From assembly GCA_001566295.1 (NCBI GenBank), contig KQ964264.1, positions 1 to 64,000 on the forward strand: DNA of 64,000 bases, in the 5' to 3' direction. Origin of the DNA: Microdochium bolleyi. Lineage: Eukaryota; Ascomycota; Sordariomycetes; Xylariales; Microdochiaceae. The position numbers and the translations under genes were made by a program. Under the pieces are notes generated by a model. That model worked only from the letters and a program-made list of their open reading frames with translations, searched no databases and was not told the origin of the DNA. Each line of letters begins with the position of its first letter. Position 1 is the first letter of the stretch. Shown here piece by piece: positions 10,331 through 20,625 of this stretch.

Positions 10331-13300
10331 ATAGATGCCGCCCAGAATGGTGGAGGGGGGGCGTGTGCATTATGCGGTGGTCACTCACGTGACTAACGGT
10401 TCATGCGGGTTGATCATGCAAGGAGTTTTGTGATTTCACGTTGCTGCTTTTGTCTGGCACTCACTCACCACGGCCACCACACATTAGATAGGCAATGCCA
10501 GATCTGGTAATCACGACGCAGCCAGAGAGGCGCAGCTCGATGTGACTGTGATGAGGTGCCGTCCTGCTAGCAAGGCGAGGGATGTCTCGGGTTGCGAGCA
10601 CCGATACTGATCTCGTGACTGTCTATTAGGTTTCTGAATACCTGACAGATGCCCCTAGTAATGTTTTCAATGCAGAAAACGTGACTGTCACTCGGCGCCA
10701 TATTGCCGCGGCATAATATGGTGGGGGTTGGTTAAAGGCTAGGAAGAGGTATGGCGATATTTGCAGATGCGACCCTGCCAAGATGTGAAGCACCATCATC
10801 AACGAAGAGGGCAGGGCAGGGTAAAGCAGACATGGAGAGAGGTGTGCGTCCAGGAGGGGCAGCGGGACTTGAGCGGAGCGTTGTTGGTTGAAGCAAGCAG
10901 AACCCCCACGATTGCCGCAGAGGTGTGTGAGAACCAGACAATGATAGTCTCCTGCTTTGTGGACCGGCAAGTAGGCTGTGTGACGCCTGCCTGGGTCGGG
11001 GCAGTCCAGTCTCCCTCTGTTCTCGATCCTCTGACATGTACACCTTGTCGTATGATGATCGAGGGGTTTCAACGTTGCCGTGCTGTTCCCCCCGTACAAC
11101 CATGGTGTGAACCAATGCCGTCACATCGCCGCAATATTTTACTGCTAAGCCAAATTACTTCGCACCAGGAGAGCCCTGTTTGCCCCGGCATTGTACGAAA
11201 AAAGCGATATTGTTGTATCTTGCACCATATTCGGAATTGCACACTGTTGTTGGGAAGCCTCCGGCCAAAGGCATCAATTCGCGCAAAAATCAAGTATCAC
11301 CGGCGGAGACCGGTCCATGAACAATCTGATACAATTGCTGTGCCGCACTTTGCTCGACACAATGGGGCAAGTCACGCCGGGTGGAGGGCCAGAATGATGC
11401 TGGGATTTACTGCGCCAGCCACGGTCTGGGCACTGGGCAGAATTATTCCTCTCGGAGGTTTGCAAGGCTCGACAAGTACCCTGGTCATGTCGAAGATCGG
11501 CGACCAGAGGGGCCAAGGGGCTGCACTGTACTTACGGGGCTGCCATTGTCGTATCTGAGGGCCTGGAGGCGCTGCTGCCGACTCCCTCACGCGCTCGGGC
11601 ATCTTGCCACTTTTAAGGGGTGTCTCCGGCCAGATCAGCGGCAACAGCGAATGTTCCGGACTGGTAGAGTGCCAGAACGTTTGCTACAATTGCAAGACAC
11701 CTGAGGCGGTATCTGCGAGGAGCTGCAACAGCTTTTTATGCGCTATACTCCCTACCAAAGACGTGCAAACCAAGTTGAACGTAAACACTAGTGTATTCCG
11801 GCTACAACGACTCCCTACGATACAGCGCGATGGTCGTATCTACTGGCTCCGATAGGTCTTTGGTGGCTCCAGAGTGGAGAGCCATTCGATCGTGGCGGAG
11901 GATCTGCGCGGAGGAACTGGAGAGAAACGCCCGTGCCCCAATTTGGTAATCATGACGATGGTTGCAGCAATCTCGAGGGACGTCAAGATGAAGTCTTGTC
12001 GACCGTGCGTTGCGAGCAAGGCTGCCAATGCCTGCCACCGGTCGGGCCGATGGCAGGAGCAAGCAGGGCGAGTCGGCAAGGCTCATGGCCGGAGATGATT
12101 ACCGCACGAGGAGAGGACAAGACCATGCCCTGTGCGGTGAACAGTGAAAAGTTGCCACAATCACAATCGCTGCCAGGTCAGGGACAGGCCAAGGTGTGTG
12201 CAGCACATGCACAGTACTTGTGGCATGTTGGCTCGTGGCACGTAGAATGCACAGAGAATGCACCTGGAATACACTGCATTAGCGTACCGGCTGCCCGGGA
12301 CGGCCCGCTGCTCGCCATTGGCTCTGGGGCAGTTTGTTGGCTGGTGGCACAGCAGGAGCATGCATGCTTGCTTACCTCGAGGTACACAACGCGTGGCTGC
12401 ACATGTGGCTCTGACAGCTCTGGGGCTCGAGTGATCGGGTATTCTGGCCAATTGGGTCAAAGTCTCGAATTATCCAGAATCTCTTGCGCTCATGGTGTCC
12501 GCTGCCCAGGTGTGTCGAGATCGGCGGACCATGCGATCCAAGGCTGGCCAAGGCACATTTCACCCCTGGAATGACCCGGACCGGTGTGCAGTACTCTGCT
12601 CAGTACGGGAGCTGTTAGAGTGCCTGCGGACTGCGACCGCTCACGCTCCCCGCACCGGGGCCTAACATCGACCGAGGTGATTGTCTCCGGTGAGCTGCCT
12701 GCGACATCATTGTGAGCTGATCCCCTGCCAGGCATGGCGGAGTTTACTACTGGGGAAAGGCTTCGTTGCCTGCCATCGCGAAAGCCGACTCTCTACCCTG
12801 CTTCAGGCCATGGAGATCGAGCGGGTCGAGAGCTCTGGACAAACAGCCCCTGCTCAACGATCAGTGAGCAGCGGTCGATCATACATCACTGCGACTGCCT
12901 CGTCTTCATCCTACCAAGCGCGCGAATCACATCTTACTCTTGCGGATGTTTTGCTGGGATAGTGGACAGAGGCGGTCAAGACGGCGTCTTTCCCTTGATA
13001 CTATGCCCTGGTGGCAGCCTCGGCACGAGTGCTGATCGACTTAGGGCACACGCCCCTCCTTCAGATTACACAATTTTCGTCCATCGAGTCCGTGCCATCG
13101 TTCCCTCAGCAGCCCATCCAGCAAATGGACCGACAGAAGGGCACACACTACCTACCGCACCCCACGCGAGTGTCAGTCATCGCAGCCATGCTGCAAGCTC
13201 AGACTTTCCTAGCCGTTTGGGGTGTTCACATCGCCAGGGACGGAGGTAGGATAGTAACGCCATCGAATCATTCCACATCACGATACTCACGATACTGGCA

Positions 13301-13578
13301 CAGGTGCTGCTAGCAAACGATCGAGAGTGCGCTATCATGACTCAACCCTGAACACGTGCCGCTAGGGAAACGAGTCAGGACGGTATTCCGTTTCAATAGT
13401 GACCTCGCTTATGATTGGCATGATCAACAGATCAGGTGGTCAGCTTACTCCGTAGGGCTTTGTGATCCTTCGCTGCGCCAAACGAGGGACCGGTGACCAG
13501 GGTTTCGACGCCTGCCCTGAGAGACTAAGCGTGCATAATCGTACCGACAACCCCGCCTCCCAGCTGACAGTGGAGAGA

Positions 13579-13597
13579 CCCCCCCCCCCCCCCCCCC
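13579..13597. repeat. Poly-C tract (19 nt)
   Basis: An uninterrupted run of 19 C, followed closely by short G runs. Confidence 0.95.
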
Positions 13598-16500
13598 GGG
13601 ACGGGGGGCATCAAAGGACCCTGCGAGCACTGGTGGCCTGGCACAGTTGAGCTCGCAAAGTCCAGGGCCTTCGTGCTGACCTCGGCAGACTTCCTGCCGA
13701 CATGTACAATAAGATCCGAGCGCGAAACCATTCCGACCCCCGCAACACGCTTTCCAGGGGCGCGTGCGGCGCGTGCGGCGCGTGTGCCCTTTCTGCTCAA
13801 GAAGAAAGTGACTGAGCACAATCCTAGGGGTAGGTATATTGTGCTCCAGGGCTTGCCACAGCCCTGCCGGTTGTTTGACAAAGAACCCTGAGGAACAGAC
13901 CACAGTCATGCAGGCACCGATTTTTGTCCTTTCCCGCCCGGCAACGCTTGTCTAAAATACGTACGCCGGCAGTTCTTGCAATGCCGCACACTTTAACGGG
14001 TCTCTGCGGCTAGGGCTGAAGTGACCATGGGGCGTGTTTCTGGTGCTTCCAGTGGTGCTCCAACGTAAAGCAGAGGAATGGTCGAAAGTGCATGGGGTCG
14101 AGGCACGTCAGCTTTAGATCCCTTAACGAATTCGGGGAGCGCATCGACACGCCGTGAGTGGACGCGATGATCGCAATATGAGTGACAAAGATGTGGCATG
14201 CTTGGCCGTGCACGCAGCAGTGTATTGGTCACAGGAGCGTCACAAGGGTCCGCTTCACCTGGTTGTGCACAATGGACGCAGCAGGCGTCACAGCTATTGT
14301 TGCCCTAAATGGGCAATATCACATTCCAGACTCTTTGTGGTGGGGAGGGGCCCGTGGGGTGACGGAATGCTTTCCGGCAGCCCATAGTCTGTCAATAAGG
14401 GTGACAGCCCGGCGCGGGCTTCTACGAGTTCGAACTCTAATGTGGCAGGTTTCCCGTGGCACTGGGTGGGTGCCTGCCCTTGGGAAAAAGGAACAAGTGA
14501 TCAGCGGCATCCCTGCGGATTTGGGTTTGCGTCCACAGCTGTGGTGCTGCATGTCGGAGGCTTCTCCGAAGAACATGATTCATCAGCTTCTTCCTCAGCT
14601 GGAATGCAGGCTCGCTTACCCTGGCCTGTCACCCCTAGTTGACAATGGACCACCGCAGTGGAGAGCTGCTGGCGAGAGCATCAGCATGGGGTCACTTTAG
14701 TAGCGGCACGGCTGAGCTGCAAAAGATCCTGCGATGAGCTGAACACCTTGACGTCCGTCGTCTTGTGTCAGTCTTCCTGAGCTGGTCAGCGTCGTGGTGT
14801 GCTGGCTCTATGTCACATCCACGTCGAATGAAACCACGGGGTTTGCCTACGCCCCAAGCAAAGTCGCAACAAAGGACACTATGAACGCCATGTCTCTGAG
14901 CCACACGGGAGGGAACTTTCCGAGTCAGAGACAGTCGAGTCAGAATGAGAACCCAAACCAGTCTGACGGATTGTGGCACTGCAAGCCCATCTGCACAATA
15001 CCGTCTCCCGAGCCTCCATTCAGGAAAGAAAAAGAAACAAGAGACAGCCCAAGGGGGTTCGTGATCTGAGTCAACTCATGGAATTTTGCTCAATTCATAC
15101 ATGAGACAGGCAAGGCCCAACGACCGTGGGTCTCTGCTGTGCATGCGAGCCATGCCTGACCACGCGCCACGTTCTTCTTTTGCCGCTTGGCAGATTGAAA
15201 AAAAGTTCTTCATTCTGTTCTCCTCTCTTTTTTTTGGGTCAAGAATCAATAACTCGTGTCTCTCTCTCTCTGCCCCTCGGTTGCGCGAACATTGCTTTGC
15301 CTTGTGAGGAGGTGGGCTTGCCGCCAGCGATCCATGCCAAGTCGATCAGCAAGTCCTGTTTCCTTTTGCAGATCCCTTTTCGGAACGGCACGACGGACTG
15401 CGCGGTGCCTGCCGACTGTGATCGCCGCTCTGGCCCAAACGGTGTATGCTTGGCTCCACGCAGTGGCGGTCATGCGTCTGAGATGCTTGATTGATCTCCT
15501 GTCTCAAGTAGAGGCTGCGGAGACCCAGAGCTGTCAGAACTGCAGGCGGCGGTCTCAGACGTTTCCCCGCCTTGACTTGAAGCCTGATGTCGCCTCCCGT
15601 TGCTTAATAAATTACATGTGCATCCTGGAAGCGAAAGACATTAGGTGATGTCCGCGCCGGAGGCCATGGCGGCGGCACCAGGAGGTACATGACAATGCTG
15701 GCACGCGATAGAGCCACGATCTTGTGTGAGAGCCTGGACCCCGGTCGCAGATTCCCATCAGCTATCTCCCTGTGTGCTTGCACAGGGATGTTTATCAGTA
15801 ACCGGCGACCTCGTACTGGAGATGGTGGTAGCAGACCCCCAGGAGCGGCCTGTCAATCCCGACAGCGTCGTAGCCAAGCTTCCTACACGGACTCCGTTCC
15901 GGCTGACGCCTCTGGGTTGTGTGAATTCCAATCTCGAATTTTGAATCGAGAACGATGTGCACGGGCTTACCTAACAAAGCATCCTCTGCAACGTGTGATT
16001 GCTTTGGAACGCACATGGCCGCGGATGTCCGCACGCGCAGAATGTCTTTCGCATTGTAGCTGGCTGGGGCGAGACCGCGAGGTGATTTTATCCAGACACC
16101 TGCGCACTCGAGGGAGCGGCCAAGCAGAAACAGCCAAGTCAGCGCTGTGTTGTGCATGCCCTCCGGGCTCAACAGCAGACGCGGGGAGAAATGGGGCAGG
16201 CAGGCAAGCAAAAGGATCGCCCTGCCTGCCGCCGGAGTGGAAGTTCACAGGCAGCAGTGCGGACCAGCCTGTGTTGTCAATACACGTATACGCTGCCGAG
16301 GCCTGCATGGAATGCTTGACCGGTGTGGACATGTGATGACCTCAACGGCGGACGCGCCCTTGCCCGTCTACCCAGACCGAACGTCTTGCTTCGTTGCCGC
16401 TATACCATCACGGCGAAGCCTCACATCCATAAAACGTCTTCACAGACGACAGCAAAACACGGGCCCAGCAGGGCGGCAAATGGAAGGTTACATAATCCTG

Positions 16501-17347
16501 CCCTTCAGCCGCCGTAAGCGACGAGGCCACTGTGATAGAGTTCTCACTCTGTTCGGAAGGGCCCGTTCGGTACGTTTCGCCATCGACAGGGGTGCGTGTT
16601 ACCAACGCCGAAATTGGCTTCGGGGGGTGAGGAGGACGAAGGAAAACGTGGGCTCGATGGCAGGTTGAGCGGACGGGATCCATTCCGCATGCACCCTCCT
16701 CCGTGGGTGACGAAGGTGTCCTCCAATAATCATAGGCTGGCGGTCGGGGTGAAAAACCCATGTCGACGTAATTTGTTTACCCATCATTTGCCGCTCGCTT
16801 CGCATGACCAAGTGGGGTGGCTGGCGTCACCGGCTCGGGTCGTGCCTCGCAATAGTGAGATGGTCCGTCAAGACCAAGCCGGGATGGAGAAGCTCGATAC
16901 TTTTCGAAGAGACAGCAATAAACGACCAAGCTGCAAGATACGATGATGGGAGTACGCCGTCTGTCAGAGGTGGGTAGACCACAATCCTGATAAACCCCCC
17001 ACGGGGGCGTCCGTCAATCGCAACACTTTCCCCCGGGCATGTCTCTTCGGAACCCCCCGACCGACAGCCCTGCAACTGGTAATTTCTTCCGAAGCAGGTC
17101 GAACCGAACATTTGGGACCGGTCAGATAAGCCTGTCTCGGGAAACAGTTGCGGTCTAGAACCCCCTTCTTCCCTTGCCCCCCAGCGCAAGCGCAACGCAT
17201 CTGGCAGACGGACCACCATCAAAGGAGGAGAGGTGCGCCTGCGCCTGCTCGCACACGGCAGGAAACTCGTACAGCAAGATTTGCAAGCAGTTACTTACCT
17301 TCGGAACCACAAAACAACATACCCAGCTTTTGCTGGAGTTAGTGGGG

Positions 17348-17361
17348 CCCCCCCCCCCCCC
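17348..17361. repeat. Poly-C tract (14 nt)
   Basis: Fourteen C immediately after GGGG. Confidence 0.95.
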
Positions 17362-17659
17362 GGTCGCATTACCACCGGTATCCCGAAGGCCCGTTTTCTG
17401 GTAGACGTCTACAAAGCATGCAAAGCAGTTCTCGGAGTGTTAAATCAGATACCAAGGGCGCGCGCACAGGTTGTTTTGATAGCCGACACAGGTTTGATGT
17501 TTCTCCAAATCCAACATTTTCACCCCATGCAAGCACGTGCATGCATGCGTACATGGGGCCAGAAGCAGTGAGTAAGCAGCGGCAACGCCGTCTCCAAATG
17601 CACGACAACAACGGCCGTCTCGTAGCGGTACATGATGCAGCAGGGGAAGAGGAGGGGTC

Positions 17660-17689
17660 TTTTTTTTTTTTTTTGGGGGGGGGGGGGGG
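17660..17689. repeat. T15-G15 junction tract
   Basis: Fifteen T followed directly by fifteen G, an abrupt pure-to-pure homopolymer junction. Confidence 0.95.
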
Positions 17690-18285
17690 AACCATCTCAC
17701 AACCGTCTTCTTTCCCTCCCTTTGCATCCCATCTGGCCGGCAGCAAGGTGCCGGCGCAGGTAGGTGTTACTTCGTGCTTGTTTGTGTAACCACACGCGAA
17801 CCACCCCTCCTTCTCGTCACAACGCTGCTATCGTCCAATGATCCCATGCGGGAGGGTGGAAAAGGGAGGTAGGTATGAGGATGCATCGGAGCAAAAAAGA
17901 ATCAGTCATATTTCGGCGCCCGATCATCTGCTGAACCAAAGATCTGGGACATCCAAGGGTAAGCACCCCGACGAACGAGCCTCAGTTTGTGTGTACGTGT
18001 GTGCAAACAAGATCATGACATACTTACACGCACCCTGTCGGATCTACGCCATTCAAAAGAGACGTGCATATATTTTGGAGAGCCATGGCCCGGGCCGGAC
18101 GGTTCAGTCCGCTCCGGCTCACTACCTTCCACGATCCCCGTGCCCACCAGTGCCGCCCCCCTTCGCGCGCGTCTCCAAGAGGTTGCCCAGGTGGTTTAAG
18201 CCCCCGTCGTGGTTCGGATCCAGTTAATTTTTTTTTGGACTTTGTGGCGGTCCGCAACTTGAAAATAAAAACAAAGTAGGTAGGC

Positions 18286-18670
18286 ATGTCTAAGGTATGT
18301 TGAAGCCTCAAACTTTCGATCCAACGGGAAGCCCTCGCGCTTGTCTTTCACCGTGCCGGCCGCCGCTATCTCTGACGCGTGTAAGCTGACACCGGTCAGG
18401 AATCGTACGTCGAATCGTACGTCTCAAAGGAAAGAAAGCCCATTCTCCACGAGACTCGCAGGATCTCCTCCGTTGCACAAACGCACAGTCTGGACAGTGA
18501 CATGTGAATAGCCGGCAGGAGAAGGAGAGAGGTAACGATATGCTGGCCCCACTTGACTAATTTCTGGCCCCCGTAGAGAAGATGCAGATGCTGAATGCCG
18601 CCCTGTGCTACTTGGATCTCCCCATAGTCTCTTGGTTTCGTTGTGGTGGTGGCATCATCGTCCCCTGTGA
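18286..18670 (+). CDS. Candidate small spliced gene, 38 or 68 aa (tentative)
   Basis: The ATG at 18286 opens a 9-nt exon (Met-Ser-Lys) followed by a GTATGT donor. An intron of 105 nt with a GCTGAC branch ends at CAG (18399). Exon 2 (from 18400) reads ESYVESYVSKERKPILHETR and continues to a TGA at 18505-18507, giving 38 aa. If a further intron (GTGAAT at 18504 to CCGTAG at 18576, with a TGACTAAT branch) is removed, the frame continues through an acidic stretch to a stop at 18668-18670, giving 68 aa. No homologous family is recognised. The first intron is textbook quality, but the coding evidence is thin and chance is a real alternative. It is convergent with the micro-exon gene at 19676-20265. 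Confidence 0.22.
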
Positions 18671-19675
18671 GTGCCATGTCATGCAGCGTGTGTGTGCCTT
18701 CGCGGACGTGCAGTGGGTGGTAGTGGTGGTAAGCTTCGACACGATGACGGCAGCGTGGCAAGGTTCCCCAACGCCTTCCCCTTTCAGCTGCATCGAAGTG
18801 GGTGCAATTTTCAGAGATGGAAATAAGGGCACAGAAAAACAATATGGTAAGGGCACATATCTGCAATTTCTGGAATATAAAACAATGCGCCATGTCCCGT
18901 AGTCTCCAAAACAAGAATGAATAGCCCCATGTTTGGCTGGTACTCCCTCCATCACTGGAGAAGAAAAGCAGAATAACTCCTGGAGCCGTGTAGTTGAAGG
19001 ACTTGATGCTGATGATGATGAGGCTGTTCGCTAACCAAAATGATGATGTTGCTGCTGATGATGCTAAAAGTGCTCGTGATTGGCGGCGATGTTGGTGTCA
19101 GCCGCGTAACTGCCAGTCGTGGCAGCCGATATGCGCCGGGTATCATTCCACCCGTCGCCGGTGTCAGATACCCTCCACAGCCTGTAGGGCGTGGTTGTGT
19201 GCTTGTTGAGTGTATGTAAGACAAAGCTTGCGCCATGTATCTCCCATGTCGATAAGATCCCTGTAAAACCCAAAAAGAACCAGAAACACCGAGGCAGAAT
19301 AAAAACAAAAACAAAAAACTACAAGACCAGTACCCATGAGCTCGTCTCTGCTAGTCTGCCCACCCAGTCGCTTCCTTATGCTTGAAAAGATGTTGTGATT
19401 GTTGCTGATGCTGGTGATGAAGTTGTTCCAAAGGTGAGCCCTTCGAAATGTGCCTCTGAAAATGGTGCGGTGGTGCCCTACTGCAGATGGGCGAGGCGGA
19501 AGATGAGTTCCCATGCGCATGCAACTGTTTTGCGGTGTCGTCGTCCGACAACCTCCCGCGGTCGCAGGCTGCAAGGCGTGTAGTCGCCGCAAGGCGAACA
19601 CTATGACGCTGCATTGACGGATTGTGTGCTTCAAGAAGTTGCAGAAGAAGCTGCAAGGCGATTCGTCTCCAAGTC
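18671..19675. other. Intergenic 3' of micro-exon gene
   Basis: Probable 3' UTR and downstream DNA of the minus-strand micro-exon gene. Frames here are rich in His/Gln/Ser from CAT/CAG-type repeats and carry no domains. Confidence 0.45.
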
Positions 19676-20265
19676 CTACACGTATGGCGATTGTCGCGGC
19701 CGTGTAATCATCCATTCCCACACAGGTGGGGTTTGCGGACGGCAGTCAGCTGAACAAGAAGTTATTAGTTTGGAGCACGCAAGCGAGGTAGGATCAAGAC
19801 AAGAGATAGGGTTGCGATCCGGACCGACCCGGGCAGGTTGAGTCGGGGGGGCGCGCGGGGCTCTAGGCTTGAGAGAGTGACGCCTTGTGATAGGGTTTGA
19901 CTTGGGCTGGGCACGACACATCGGGCATAGGTGCGTGAAAGAGGGGAACAAGACCAGCTCATGGATCAAGGGAGCACTTACGGCACACTTCATCACCTCT
20001 GTAAGTCGAGAAAAAGTTTTGTTAGCATTTGGACGCAGGACAACATGGCAGTGTAGAGCCGAGCTTACCTCCATTCCGCGCAAGTCACGTTTGGCTGGCA
20101 CTTCTTGTGTGTTCTCTCATAGACATGACACCACCGTTGTACGGGGAATCGGAAGTGGCCGCAGTGGTACTGGATCTGCAAAAGGCGTATTAGTACAGGG
20201 CAGTCTGGTGCATGCAGAGTCTGGCCATGGCCGATCCTTAAGCATACCTGGATGTAGTTGCACAT
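19676..20265 (-). CDS. Micro-exon gene for a 71-aa Cys-rich CGH-type small protein, 4 exons
   Basis: Exons on the minus strand are 20265-20248 (18 nt), 20175-20069 (107 nt), 19998-19982 (17 nt) and 19749-19676 (74 nt), 72 codons with stop. Introns of 72, 70 and 232 nt have GTATGC, GTAAGC and GTAAGT donors, branch sites TACTAATAC, GCTAAC and ACTAATAAC, and CAG acceptors. The protein starts MCNYIQIQYHCGHFRF, continues VQRWCHVYERTHKKC, then CAEWRGDEVCPDC, and ends with a Trp-rich then Arg-rich tail. The paired C-G-H, W-C and C-x2-C elements suggest a small metal-binding or disulfide-rich domain. The pattern resembles uncharacterised small proteins I recall from other ascomycetes. There is no signal peptide, so it is probably intracellular. 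The leader upstream is CA/CT-rich like a fungal 5' UTR. No function can be assigned. Confidence 0.75.
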
Positions 20266-20625
20266 GTTGGGCGAGGCTCTAGACGTTTGTGTTTGCCTGG
20301 TGAAAGTGTAGTGCCTCGTGGACGTTGTGCGGCTGCTGCTGTGCGTCGTTCAGCAGTCCCCTGTCGACTCGACTCTGGCTCGCGCTATCCAGAAAAGCAG
20401 CGTCCGTGTTCAGGAAGCTGCAGGCGTGTCTCGACGAGAAGAGTATTCTGGAGAAGGAGCTGCAGCCGAGCTCACGGTGTATCTGAGAAAGATGGACGAG
20501 TTCCTGGCAGTGCTGTCTGTGCTGTGGTGAAGTGTATAACGGTGTAATGCTGTGAAGGTTGTGCTGGAGGTGCTGGGCGTTTGGGAAGGCAGGGTCGGGG
20601 AGAGTGCCATGTTTAAATTCTAGAA
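20266..20625 (-). promoter_or_regulatory. Probable 5' leader and core promoter of micro-exon gene
   Basis: About 300 nt directly upstream of the ATG at 20265 are rich in CA and CT on the minus strand, typical of fungal leaders. A TTTAAA box lies near 20613-20618. An open frame of 149 codons with an ATG at 20728 ends at 20279, 13 nt before the gene's ATG. If transcription starts downstream of the TTTAAA box, that ATG is not transcribed. This is inference from composition. Confidence 0.35.

Larger units (their letters stand above)
10331..18285. other. Gene desert, left part
   Basis: Nearly 8 kb without a recognisable protein gene or RNA gene. Frames of 100-265 codons occur on both strands, but they overlap each other, lack domains and lack consistent codon or hydropathy patterns. 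Poly-C and poly-T/poly-G tracts are listed separately. The composition looks balanced and there is no dense TA-rich stop-codon signature of heavy RIP. Possible contents are regulatory DNA or non-coding transcripts; this is inference. Confidence 0.45.

Noticed and set aside
10761..11558. 265-codon open frame in the gene desert
   Set aside because: No domain, no signal peptide, and erratic hydropathy and codon use. Overlapping frames on the other strand are similarly open, so it fits chance in balanced-composition DNA.
12161..12563. Possible spliced Cys-rich small gene (GTAAGC donor at about 12376, CTAAT branch and TTCCAG acceptor near 12262)
   Set aside because: All three frames remain open across the join and none starts with a suitable ATG, so no coding frame can be preferred.
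16827..17340. Possible two-exon minus-strand gene starting with a short ATG exon near 17320
   Set aside because: A donor and acceptor can be found, but the product has no recognisable features and competing acceptors give short stops.
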